From Weeksellaceae bacterium TAE3-ERU29 (GTDB lineage Bacteria; Bacteroidota; Bacteroidia; Flavobacteriales; Weeksellaceae), in contig JAHUUM010000007.1 in NCBI GenBank assembly GCA_019218445.1, forward strand, positions 1 through 64,000: DNA of 64,000 nucleotides, read 5' to 3'. A model generated the notes under the pieces. It ran no database searches, was not told the DNA's origin, and saw nothing but the letters and a program-made list of their open reading frames with translations. The position numbers and the translations under genes were made by a program. Below, in pieces: positions 52,585-61,025 of the stretch. How positions within the stretch are numbered: the first letter of the stretch is position 1; every line of letters starts with the position of its first letter.

Positions 52585-54724
52585 ACAATTTTTTATAATA
52601 TTCGTAAATACTTATTTGCGAACGATTTTTAGGTAAATTATTTTTTTGGTATTCACCGTTCACACTATTTTGGATTCTTCCTTTCACATTGTCGTTAAAA
52701 CTCAATTCAAAGGTATCCATTACTTGTTTTTTTATCTCATCATCGTAAATAGGACAACCTACTTCTACACGGTGATCTATATTACGAGGCATTAAATCCG
52801 CCGAAGAAATATAGACAGCATCTTCTCCTGCGTTTTTGAACCAATAAATTCTCGGGTGTTCTAAAAATTTATCAATTACACTTATAGCTCTTATGTTTTC
52901 ACTTAAATTAGGAACGCCTTGGAGCAAGCAACAAATTCCTCTAATAACTAAACGTATTTCTACTCCTGCACAGCTGGCCTCGTAAAGTTTATCTATCATT
53001 CTTTTATCTGAAAGACTGTTAACTTTAATATTAATTTGAGCCGGTTTTCCTTGTTTTTTATTTTCTATTTCCTGTCTTATGAGTTTATACAATTTATTTC
53101 TCATCTCAAGAGGCGATACAATTAAATGCTTATAAGGTTTTATTTTATAATTAAACTCAAAGAAATCAAATACTTGTGCTACTTCTTTTGTAATTTCCTC
53201 TCTTGCTGTTAATAAAGTAAAATCAGTGTAAATTCTGGCAGTTTTCTCATGGAAGTTCCCTGTGCTTATAAATGAAATTTGCTTCTCTTTTCCATCTTTT
53301 TGATAGGTAATAAGACCTACTTTGGAGTGTACTTTTAAATCAGCTACTCCAAATATTACTTGAACACCTTCATCTTGTAATGCTTTAGACCAATTTACAT
53401 TATTTGCCTCATCAAATCTAGCTCTAAGCTCTAAAACAGCCGTTACTTTCTTACCATTTTTAGCTGCGTTTATAAGAGCACTCATTATTTGAGATTTCTT
53501 AGCAACCCGATAAACAGTCATCTTTATAGATTTCACTTTCGGGTCTATTGCTGCTTCTCTCAAAAACTTAAGCAATACGGAATAATCTACATAAGGAGCA
53601 TACAGCATATGATCCTGTTTTTCTATTGCTTTTATATAGCTTTTTACTCCTCGTAATGCAGACGGAATTAATGGCTCTATTTTATCAAACTCTAAATCAG
53701 ATCTTCCTAAGTTTGGAAAACCTATAAAATCTCGTTTGTTATTATATTTACCTCCCGGAGACAACGTATCGTAAGGATCTATATGCAAAATTTCTTTTAA
53801 ATAACTCAACATATCCTCAGACATATCTCTGTCGTAAACCAAACGAACAGGCTCTCCTCTTCTTCGGCGTTCTACACTTTTAGAGATTCTTTCCATAAAA
53901 CTTTCTTGAACATCTTGATCTAAATCCAAGCCTGCATCTTTCGAGGATTTAAACGAATGTGCCTCTATATGATCATAATCAAAAATATCAAATATCTCAT
54001 TTAAATTATACCTTACTACATCCTCCAACATCATTATATAATTTTTATTCTCATCTCTTTTTGGCAACACTACAAATCGTGAAAATAAATGTGTTGGAAC
54101 CTCTATTATTGCATAAGTATTAGTAGATACCGATTTATTTTGTTTTTCTAAAGAAATCCAATCTTTTGTTTTTTTAACAATTCCGGAATTCTCTACTGTA
54201 TTATTATTTTCTGTATCGGAATACCTAACCATTTTCACTGCTAAATAATTAGCCCCTTCTTTAAGTTCCGGAATTTTATCTATGTTCGGTTCCCATAAAT
54301 AAACTGCAATTGTATGGCTTAATTTATTTTGATAATATGTTTTTATATACTTTTCATATTTCTCATCTACTTCCTTATCATTTATGAAATAAATTCCTTC
54401 TTTTCTGAGCTCTGATAGTATCTCTTCATAAGCAGAATCATACGTATCCTGTTGCAAAGAAACAGTTTCTTTAATATCATTAAGTAAAGTTTTTACAGAC
54501 TGTCCTTTAATAATATTGGAATAAGCACTATGATCCAACTGCAAAGCACGTAATACAGTGGCATAACGTACTTTGTAAAACTCATCTAAATTATTAGAAT
54601 AAATCCCCAAAAACCTTAAACGCTCTAATAGAGGAACTGTTTTATCCCGAGCTTCTTGTAACACTCTGGCATTAAATTCCAACCAAGTTATCTCTCTATT
54701 TATATACTTGTGGCGACTGTTCAT
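52568..54724 (-). CDS. ppk1: polyphosphate kinase 1
   Basis: 718 residues. It polymerises the gamma-phosphate of ATP into polyphosphate through a phosphohistidine. N-terminal helical domain: YINREITWLEFNARVLQEA and LGIYSNNLDEFYKVRYA. Head domain: about 110-320. Two phospholipase-D-like C-terminal domains contain the catalytic histidine segment DLKVHSKVGLI and STGNFHEKTARIYTDFTLL; the second has SSADLMPRNIDHRVEV. It is the first gene of ppk1-ppx. A promoter (54781-54814) lies upstream. Confidence 0.97.
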   Translation of the reverse strand: MNSRHKYINREITWLEFNARVLQEARDKTVPLLERLRFLGIYSNNLDEFYKVRYATVLRALQLDHSAYSNIIKGQSVKTLLNDIKETVSLQQDTYDSAYEEILSELRKEGIYFINDKEVDEKYEKYIKTYYQNKLSHTIAVYLWEPNIDKIPELKEGANYLAVKMVRYSDTENNNTVENSGIVKKTKDWISLEKQNKSVSTNTYAIIEVPTHLFSRFVVLPKRDENKNYIMMLEDVVRYNLNEIFDIFDYDHIEAHSFKSSKDAGLDLDQDVQESFMERISKSVERRRRGEPVRLVYDRDMSEDMLSYLKEILHIDPYDTLSPGGKYNNKRDFIGFPNLGRSDLEFDKIEPLIPSALRGVKSYIKAIEKQDHMLYAPYVDYSVLLKFLREAAIDPKVKSIKMTVYRVAKKSQIMSALINAAKNGKKVTAVLELRARFDEANNVNWSKALQDEGVQVIFGVADLKVHSKVGLITYQKDGKEKQISFISTGNFHEKTARIYTDFTLLTAREEITKEVAQVFDFFEFNYKIKPYKHLIVSPLEMRNKLYKLIRQEIENKKQGKPAQINIKVNSLSDKRMIDKLYEASCAGVEIRLVIRGICCLLQGVPNLSENIRAISVIDKFLEHPRIYWFKNAGEDAVYISSADLMPRNIDHRVEVGCPIYDDEIKKQVMDTFELSFNDNVKGRIQNSVNGEYQKNNLPKNRSQISIYEYYKKLYDENN

Positions 54725-54780
54725 AGTTATCTTTTATAAAGCTATATTAATGATTTTTTCTGATTAAATCAACTTTATTA

Positions 54781-54814
54781 CAAATTTAATCAAAATAGAT
54801 TCAACCCTCAACAA
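54781..54814 (-). promoter_or_regulatory. ppk1-ppx promoter
   Basis: On the minus strand TTG (54814-54812), a 23-nt spacer and TAAATTTG (54788-54781), about 57 nt upstream of the ppk1 ATG. Confidence 0.55.
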
Positions 54815-54842
54815 AAAAGCAGCCAAAAGGAATATTTAATAA

Positions 54843-55010
54843 TTATTTATTTTGTTGAGATCTAATAGCTATAAAAATTAAAGTAAATAAAAAGATAACT
54901 AAAACTATTAATAAGAGTATAATCCCATAATATATTCTTATATCTACATTTATCCAAAACTTACCTATGTTTATAACCTTAGATTTTGCTAAGAGTGAAA
55001 TTATTTTCAT
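54843..55010 (-). CDS. 55-residue single-pass membrane protein
   Basis: ATG at 55008-55010 opens a 55-codon frame: a short amphipathic basic N-terminus (MKIISLLAKSKVINIGKFW), one strongly hydrophobic helix (about 28-49, IIYYG...IFIAI-like), and a polar tail RSQQNK. No homologue comes to mind. Support for a real gene is a consensus -7 box (TATTTTTG, 55034-55027 on the minus strand) 16 nt before the ATG, the uninterrupted hydrophobic helix, and the otherwise unexplained 450-bp gap. It is probably an inner-membrane micro-protein. Confidence 0.5.
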   Translation of the reverse strand: MKIISLLAKSKVINIGKFWINVDIRIYYGIILLLIVLVIFLFTLIFIAIRSQQNK

Positions 55011-55026
55011 AATTAAATTCTTTATT

Positions 55027-55034
55027 CAAAAATA
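55027..55034 (-). promoter_or_regulatory. -7 box of the 55-residue gene
   Basis: TATTTTTG on the minus strand fits TAnnTTTG and lies 16 nt before the ATG at 55010. No TTG -33 element is evident. Confidence 0.4.
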
Positions 55035-55174
55035 AGAACTAAATGTATTTTGAGGAAATCTATACTAAATAAAATATCCGAAATATTAATGCTTAATCTT
55101 TTTATTACCATATAAAATATATATTTTTACATCCCATAACCTATTGGTTATTTCATATAATAATTTAAAGTATA

Positions 55175-55822
55175 ATGCAATATAATACACTAAGAAAAAA
55201 ATTAGTAATCCCTGAATACGGAAGACATATTCAAAAAATGGTTGATTACTGTAAAACAATTGAAGACAGAGATGAAAGAAATGATTTTGCACAAGCAATC
55301 ATAAGTGTAATGGGAAATTTAAATACTCATTTACGAGATATTTCAGACTTTCATCATAAATTATGGGATCAGCTTTTTATAATGGCAGATTTTGATTTAG
55401 ATGTAGACTCTCCATTTCCTATCCCTACACGAGAAGAATTAACTTCTAAACCTAATAGAGTAAAATACCCCTCTTATATTCCGCGATACAGATATTACGG
55501 GAAAAATATAAAGAAAATGATAGATGTAGCCATCAGTTGGGAAGATGGAGATGAAAAAATGGGACTGGTAAAATCCATTGCTAATCAAATGAAGAAAAGT
55601 TATCTTTTATGGAATAAAGATACAGTAGATGATAAAGTGATTTATAAAGAATTAAAAGACTTATCTAACGGACTTTTAGATATTGAAAAAATGGAATCTG
55701 AAAGTGAACACGATATCAATCTATCTTCCGGAAAAGATTTAACAGGCGGAAACTATCAGTCAAGAACTCGCCCTACAAGAAGAAAACCTTATAAAAAAAT
55801 CTATAAAAAGAAGAATCAATAA
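55175..55822 (+). CDS. DUF4290 family protein
   Basis: 215 residues, cytoplasmic. Recognised as DUF4290, a family I know only from Bacteroidota: MQYNTLRKKLVIPEYGRHIQKMVDYCKTIEDRDERN, the LWDQLFIMADFDLDVDSPFPIP block and YGKNIKKMIDVAISWEDGDEKM. The C-terminus is a basic tail (RRKPYKKIYKKKNQ) that could bind nucleic acid or membrane. Function unknown. It sits 18 nt upstream of murA, an association I recall across the group, suggesting a role linked to the cell wall or its regulation. Confidence 0.92.
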   Translation: MQYNTLRKKLVIPEYGRHIQKMVDYCKTIEDRDERNDFAQAIISVMGNLNTHLRDISDFHHKLWDQLFIMADFDLDVDSPFPIPTREELTSKPNRVKYPSYIPRYRYYGKNIKKMIDVAISWEDGDEKMGLVKSIANQMKKSYLLWNKDTVDDKVIYKELKDLSNGLLDIEKMESESEHDINLSSGKDLTGGNYQSRTRPTRRKPYKKIYKKKNQ

Positions 55823-55840
55823 ACTTCCACTAAATTATCT

Positions 55841-57163
55841 ATGGCAATATTCGAAATTAACGGCGGAAAATCTTTACATGGCGAAATAAAACCTCAAGGT
55901 GCAAAAAATGAAGCCTTACAAATCCTTTGTGCTGTTTTATTAACAGACGAACCCGTAAGAATCAAAAATCTTCCTGATATTAAAGACATTAATCGTTTAA
56001 TTGATATTTTAAAAAATTTAAGTGTTAAAGTTACAAAAAACAAACAAGGAGATTTTACGTTTCAAGCAGATGACCTTAATTTAGATTACTTGAAATCAGA
56101 GGAATTTAAAAAAGACGGAGCATCGCTAAGAGGTTCTGTTATGCTAATGGGAGCTATTCTTACAAAATTTGGATTTGCTTATATGCCAAAGCCGGGAGGA
56201 GATAAAATAGGAAGACGTAGATTAGACACGCATTTCCAAGGCTTTATAGATTTAGGAGCAGAATATTTTTACGATAAAAAACAAGAAATGTATTGCTTAA
56301 AAGTTCCTGAAGAGGAAAAACTCCAAGGAACTTATATGCTTTTAGAAGAGGCGTCTGTAACAGGGACTGCAAACATTATTCTTTCAGCTGTTTTAGCAAA
56401 AGGAAAAACAACTATTTATAATGCCGCTTGTGAGCCTTATATTCAGCAACTTTGTGAAATGCTTGTAAGAATGGGAGCAAAAATAGACGGAATTAAATCT
56501 AATTTACTTACCATTACAGGGGTAGAAAAATTACACGGAACAGAACATACTTGTCTTCCCGATATGATTGAAATCGGGAGCTGGATTGGTATGGCAGCCA
56601 TGACAAAATCAGAGCTTACCATTAAAAATGTAGGATGGGAACATCTGGGAATTATTCCGGAAGTTTTTAGAAAATTAGGAATAAAATTAGAACGCAGAGG
56701 TGATGATATTTTCATTCCGAAACAAGAGCATTATAAAGTAACTCATTTTATGGACGGCTCTATTCTGAGTATATCAGATGCTCCTTGGCCGGGATTCACG
56801 CCCGATTTATTAAGTATTATTTTAGTGGTTGCAACCCAAGCGAAAGGAAGTGTTTTAATTCATCAAAAAATGTTTGAAAGCCGTTTATTCTTTGTAGATA
56901 AATTAATAGATATGGGAGCACAAATTATTTTATGCGACCCACACAGAGCTACTGTTATCGGGCTAAATCACGAAACAGAACTTAGAGGAACAACTATGTC
57001 TTCGCCTGATATTAGAGCCGGAATTGCTTTATTAATTGCAGCAGTTTCTGCTCAAGGAAAAAGCATAATTCACAATATAGAGCAAATCGACAGAGGTTAC
57101 GAAAATATAGAGGAAAGATTAAGAAATATAGGTGTAGATATTAAGCGTATAGCTCTCAATTAA
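55841..57163 (+). CDS. murA: UDP-N-acetylglucosamine 1-carboxyvinyltransferase with Cys-to-Asp active site
   Basis: 440 residues. It adds enolpyruvate to UDP-GlcNAc, the first committed step of peptidoglycan synthesis. EPSP-synthase fold: GAKNEALQ with the conserved Lys-Asn at about 22-23, ASLRGSVMLMGAIL, and RAGIALLIAAVSA near the end. The loop that carries Cys115 in E. coli reads MPKPGGDKIGRR here, with D121 at the Cys position. Asp variants are known to be active and not alkylated by fosfomycin. It is second in DUF4290-murA-DUF368-DUF368-aroE. Confidence 0.96.
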   Translation: MAIFEINGGKSLHGEIKPQGAKNEALQILCAVLLTDEPVRIKNLPDIKDINRLIDILKNLSVKVTKNKQGDFTFQADDLNLDYLKSEEFKKDGASLRGSVMLMGAILTKFGFAYMPKPGGDKIGRRRLDTHFQGFIDLGAEYFYDKKQEMYCLKVPEEEKLQGTYMLLEEASVTGTANIILSAVLAKGKTTIYNAACEPYIQQLCEMLVRMGAKIDGIKSNLLTITGVEKLHGTEHTCLPDMIEIGSWIGMAAMTKSELTIKNVGWEHLGIIPEVFRKLGIKLERRGDDIFIPKQEHYKVTHFMDGSILSISDAPWPGFTPDLLSIILVVATQAKGSVLIHQKMFESRLFFVDKLIDMGAQIILCDPHRATVIGLNHETELRGTTMSSPDIRAGIALLIAAVSAQGKSIIHNIEQIDRGYENIEERLRNIGVDIKRIALN

Positions 57164-57165
57164 AA

Positions 57166-58182
57166 ATGAAAAACTTTAAAGATTATTTTTTAGTTTATTT
57201 AAAAGGAATCGCTATGGGTTCCGCAGACGTTGTACCCGGTGTATCAGGAGGAACTATTGCCTTTATTTCCGGAATTTACGACAAATTAATAGAAAGTATA
57301 AGTGCCATAAAACCCGAATTAATCAAAGATTTATTTAAAGGAAACTTTAAATTGGTTTGGCAAAAAATAAACGGGAGTTTTCTTTTTACACTCTTGGCAG
57401 GAATTGCTACAAGTATTTTTTCGTTGGCAAAAATTCTTACATTTTTAATGCAATATTACCCGATACAACTATGGTCATTTTTCTTTGGGTTGATTTTGGC
57501 AAGCATTGTTTATGTAGGAAAGCAAGTTAAACACTGGAATATCGGAAGTATTTTAGGAATTATCTTAGGAACATTTTTTATTTATTACATATCATCTGTT
57601 CCACCGCTTTCACCCGAAAATTCTTATTTATATTTATTTTTCGCAGGTTCACTCGCCGCTTGTGCCATGATATTGCCGGGAATTTCGGGGAGTTTTATTT
57701 TATTATTACTCGGAGCTTATACAGCGGTAATTTCCGCTATTGGCAATCATGATTTTGTAACAGTGGGCGTTGTAGGATTAGGTGCTGTAACAGGACTGAT
57801 TTTATTTTCTAAATTATTAAATTATTTATTAAATAATTATCATAATACACTTATAGGTGTTTTAACAGGTTTTTTAATTGGTTCTTTATGGAAAATTTGG
57901 CCTTGGAAAATAAATGAAACCGTTTATATAAAAGAACAAGGCGTACGAACTTTTAGTGATTTTTCAGGCGGATTCCAAAGCCTTTCGGCTTATATGCAAG
58001 AGCAAGGAAATGAGCAATTTAAAAATATAAGCTCGTATATAGAGAAAAACGTTTCGCCATTTACTTATGAACTGGTAAACAACGGAATACCACACAATTT
58101 AATGTATTCAATAATATTCTGTATTTTTGGATTTTCTTTAATATTTATAATAGAGTACATCGCAAAACTAAAAAATGTATAA
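57166..58182 (+). CDS. DUF368 membrane protein, probable undecaprenyl-phosphate translocase (first copy)
   Basis: 338 residues, about eight to ten membrane helices. Signature motifs of DUF368: MGSADVVPGVSGGTIAFISGIYDKL near the N-terminus and the matching second half ILPGISGSFILLLLGAY, the paired re-entrant motifs of an inverted-repeat transporter. DUF368 proteins (PopT) were shown to return undecaprenyl phosphate, the cell-wall lipid carrier, across the inner membrane. The gene starts 2 nt after murA. A soluble insert of about 45 residues (about 260-305) lies between late helices. Confidence 0.9.
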   Translation: MKNFKDYFLVYLKGIAMGSADVVPGVSGGTIAFISGIYDKLIESISAIKPELIKDLFKGNFKLVWQKINGSFLFTLLAGIATSIFSLAKILTFLMQYYPIQLWSFFFGLILASIVYVGKQVKHWNIGSILGIILGTFFIYYISSVPPLSPENSYLYLFFAGSLAACAMILPGISGSFILLLLGAYTAVISAIGNHDFVTVGVVGLGAVTGLILFSKLLNYLLNNYHNTLIGVLTGFLIGSLWKIWPWKINETVYIKEQGVRTFSDFSGGFQSLSAYMQEQGNEQFKNISSYIEKNVSPFTYELVNNGIPHNLMYSIIFCIFGFSLIFIIEYIAKLKNV

Positions 58183-59179
58183 ACGAAACTTTGTAGATTA
58201 TCTAATTCTTTGGCTAAAAGGCTTATTAATGGGAACAGCCAACAAAATCCCCGGAGTTTCCGGTGGAATGATTGCCTTAGTAACCAATTTTTACGAGGAA
58301 TTAATCTATTCTTACCAAAAATTAAATATAAAAGCCTTTAAACTATTTATTTCAGGGAGATTTAGAAAGTTTTTTGAATACATTAATTTTAAGTTTCAGT
58401 TTGCAGTGAACTTTGGATCAGTTTCTGCATTTTTCTCCATTTCCTTACTGATTGATTATCTCATGCGAACACGTGCAACCGGAGGTTTAGGCTTGGAAAC
58501 AGAGGTATGGAGTTACTTTTTCGGACTGATTATAGGCTCAATATTTTATGTTTCAAAAAAAATAACTCATTGGCAAAAATCTGTTTATTTCGGAATAATT
58601 GCAGGTGCAATCTTAGGCTTAACCATTTCCTTTATGGAACCAATGGCCCCGAATGATAATTATTGGTTTATTGTCTTATGCGGAATCATAAGTGTTTCCG
58701 GAATGACGTTGCCCGGGTTTTCAGGCTCATTTATTCTTATCATAATAGGGAATTATAACTTACTGTTAGTAGACAGTGTAAATAATTTATTCTATACAAT
58801 TTTAGCATTATTAGACGGTGATTTTTATATGCTCGGCACACAAAATCTCATAGAAAGAGCAGCCCGAATACGTATGCTATATATGGTAGGATTTTTCGCT
58901 CTCGGTTCTTTTATAGGGCTTATCAGTTTTTCAAAAATAATGGGTTATTTATTAAGGAATTTCCACAATATTGTATTGGGATGGCTTATTGGTTTTATTA
59001 TTGGTTCATTAGGAGCTGCATGGCCTTGGAAAACAAAAGACCTCAACGAAGTAGGTAATTTAGTAGGTTACACTCGTTATTTACCTGAAATAAATATAAT
59101 GTTTGGAGTAGATATAATTTGTATTGCTTTAGGAATTACATCTATTTTATTAATTTATAAATATGAGAGAAAAGCATAA
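58175..59179 (+). CDS. DUF368 membrane protein, probable undecaprenyl-phosphate translocase (second copy)
   Basis: 334 residues. Paralogue of the gene just before, overlapping it by 8 nt. First motif KGLLMGTANKIPGVSGGMIALVTNFYEEL; second motif TLPGFSGSFILIIIGNYNLL. The AD of the first copy's motif (SADVVPG) is AN here (TANKIPG), and the soluble inserts differ, so the two have diverged in function or act as a heteromer. aroE overlaps its end by 17 nt. Confidence 0.9.
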   Translation: MYKRNFVDYLILWLKGLLMGTANKIPGVSGGMIALVTNFYEELIYSYQKLNIKAFKLFISGRFRKFFEYINFKFQFAVNFGSVSAFFSISLLIDYLMRTRATGGLGLETEVWSYFFGLIIGSIFYVSKKITHWQKSVYFGIIAGAILGLTISFMEPMAPNDNYWFIVLCGIISVSGMTLPGFSGSFILIIIGNYNLLLVDSVNNLFYTILALLDGDFYMLGTQNLIERAARIRMLYMVGFFALGSFIGLISFSKIMGYLLRNFHNIVLGWLIGFIIGSLGAAWPWKTKDLNEVGNLVGYTRYLPEINIMFGVDIICIALGITSILLIYKYERKA

Positions 59180-59894
59180 AATTTTTGGACTAATCGGAAA
59201 AAATATTTCTTATTCTTTTTCCCCAAATTACTTTAATAATAAATTTAAAGAAGAAGATATAGATGCCGAATACAGGTTATTTGATATTGATGAAATTAAT
59301 AAGGTAAAAGGTGTTTTCAATCAATCGGTAGGCGGATTAAATGTCACTATTCCTTATAAAGAAGAAATTATACCGTTTTTGGATGAAATAAGCGGTGCAG
59401 CCAAAGAAATAAATGCGGTAAATACCATTCAGTTTAAAGATTATAAAATCATCGGGCATAATACCGATGTTATTGGTTTTAGAAAATCTATTGAACCATT
59501 ATTAAAAGCTCATCATAAAAAGGCTTTAATTTTGGGAACGGGCGGAGCGTCCAAAGCTGTAAAATATGTTTTTAAAGAATTAAACATTGATTTTAAAGTA
59601 GTTTCGCGTTCAGACAAAGCGGATTTTACTTATGAAGATTTAAATGAGGAAATCTTATCTGAATACTTAATTATTGTAAACTGCACTCCTCTGGGAACAT
59701 TCCCAAATGTAGAAAAAACACCAAATATTCCTTTTGAGGCAATTACAGATAAACACTTAGTTTATGATTTAATTTATAATCCAGAAAAGACAACTTTCCT
59801 CAGAAAAGCCGAAAATAACGGAGCTACCATAAAAAACGGATTAGAAATGTTACAAAAACAAGCCGATGTTGCTTGGGAAATTTGGAATAGGTAG
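59163..59894 (+). CDS. aroE: shikimate dehydrogenase
   Basis: 243 residues. It reduces 3-dehydroshikimate with NADPH in the aromatic amino-acid pathway. FGLIGKNISYSFSPNYFN holds the substrate-binding Ser pair. GLNVTIPYKEEIIPFLDE has the catalytic Lys. NAVNTIQ...GHNTDVIGF has the catalytic Asp. The NADP-binding loop is ILGTGGASKAV. YDLIYNPEKTTFL and NGLEMLQKQA close the fold. It is a short but complete form. It is last of the murA operon, and its start lies inside the preceding gene. Confidence 0.96.
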   Translation: MREKHKIFGLIGKNISYSFSPNYFNNKFKEEDIDAEYRLFDIDEINKVKGVFNQSVGGLNVTIPYKEEIIPFLDEISGAAKEINAVNTIQFKDYKIIGHNTDVIGFRKSIEPLLKAHHKKALILGTGGASKAVKYVFKELNIDFKVVSRSDKADFTYEDLNEEILSEYLIIVNCTPLGTFPNVEKTPNIPFEAITDKHLVYDLIYNPEKTTFLRKAENNGATIKNGLEMLQKQADVAWEIWNR

Positions 59895-59914
59895 AAACAA
59901 CAAATCAAATATAA

Positions 59915-59952
59915 AAAATAGCCGATATAAAATTGTATCGGCTATTTTATTT
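59915..59952. terminator. bidirectional terminator between aroE and the propeller lipoprotein gene
   Basis: Stem AAAATAGCCGATA / TATCGGCTATTTT (59915-59927, 59936-59948) with an 8-nt loop, between converging genes. Confidence 0.88.
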
Positions 59953-59969
59953 AAGCATAAAAAGGTTGA

Positions 59970-61025
59970 TTATTTATTCTTTATAAAACCACTTACACCA
60001 TTTCCTACGGTATAAGTAGCCGTTTTTTCACCTTTTAAATTATAAACATCAATTTTGCTATCTCCTGCGAAATTTCCTTTTCCATTATAGATTTTTTCGT
60101 CTATTACATTAAATCCGTAAAAGTTATATACATACGTTTCACTTTTATCGATTGTAGTTTTCACAATAGGATTTTCATCTACAGCATCTTTTGTAGGATC
60201 TAAATGATATACATTTTTTCCTTCTCCCACAAAATAAACTTGATTTTTATCTACAGCCATTTTACTTGTCCATGTTCCTTCTATAGTAGTTGCCCACTCT
60301 TTTGTGACTTTGTTGGTTTCAGTAGAAATTTGGAAAATATGAGAGCCTTCTCTTGGAGCACAAAAAGCATATAAATTACTCTTATCTGAATTGAATTTAA
60401 TACCTCTTAAGCTTCCTTTATCCAGAATAATTGAGTCTTTTTTATTATTTGTTCTGGAGTCTAAAATCATGATTTTATTTCCTGATCCATAAGAAGCTAA
60501 CATTACATAAACTGTATTATCCTTAGAGATAATATCTTCCGGAGAATTAGTCATAGGGAGTGTTTCTAAAAATTCATACGTATCTGCGTCATAAACATTT
60601 ACACTTTTAGATCTATTATTAGTCACATATAATTTATCTCTGCTCACAGTTGCGTATCTCGGCAAAGAAAGATTCTTTGTAATTACCGCTAACTTTTTAA
60701 AATTATGGCGATCTACCACCACTACTTTATTAGAATTATTAATTACTAAAAAAGCCTTGTCTTTATAAAATGTAATTCCCTGTAAAACATCGCCTAAAAT
60801 CTCATTAGCATTATTATTTCTATAAATATTATTTTCTACTTTTCCGTTCGGACTTATGTAGGAAACTTCAGCTAAAACTTTTTTTAAAGCTCCTTCGTTT
60901 AGTACAATAATTCCATTGTCGTAGTTGTCTGTGGTAGGAGTAGGAATGTCTAATGTTTCGTCGTCGTTGTTACAAGCGGTTAATAATAAACCGAACATTG
61001 CTAAATAAAATAGTTTTTTCATCAT
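59970..61025 (-). CDS. beta-propeller lipoprotein, probable BtuG-like cobalamin-capture protein
   Basis: 351 residues. Lipobox LLTAC followed by NNDDETLD, the acidic surface-export pattern. The rest is a YncE/DUF5074-type propeller: repeating blades such as KAFLVINNSNKVVVVDRHNFKKLAVI, KLYVTNNRSKSVNVYDADTYEFLETL and VYFVGEGKNVYHLDP. In Bacteroides, BtuG is a surface propeller lipoprotein encoded with the BtuB receptor that binds vitamin B12 very tightly. Here the gene overlaps the end of a TonB-receptor gene and lies in a transcript that begins with a cobalamin riboswitch, which supports the same role. Confidence 0.82.
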   Translation of the reverse strand: MMKKLFYLAMFGLLLTACNNDDETLDIPTPTTDNYDNGIIVLNEGALKKVLAEVSYISPNGKVENNIYRNNNANEILGDVLQGITFYKDKAFLVINNSNKVVVVDRHNFKKLAVITKNLSLPRYATVSRDKLYVTNNRSKSVNVYDADTYEFLETLPMTNSPEDIISKDNTVYVMLASYGSGNKIMILDSRTNNKKDSIILDKGSLRGIKFNSDKSNLYAFCAPREGSHIFQISTETNKVTKEWATTIEGTWTSKMAVDKNQVYFVGEGKNVYHLDPTKDAVDENPIVKTTIDKSETYVYNFYGFNVIDEKIYNGKGNFAGDSKIDVYNLKGEKTATYTVGNGVSGFIKNK

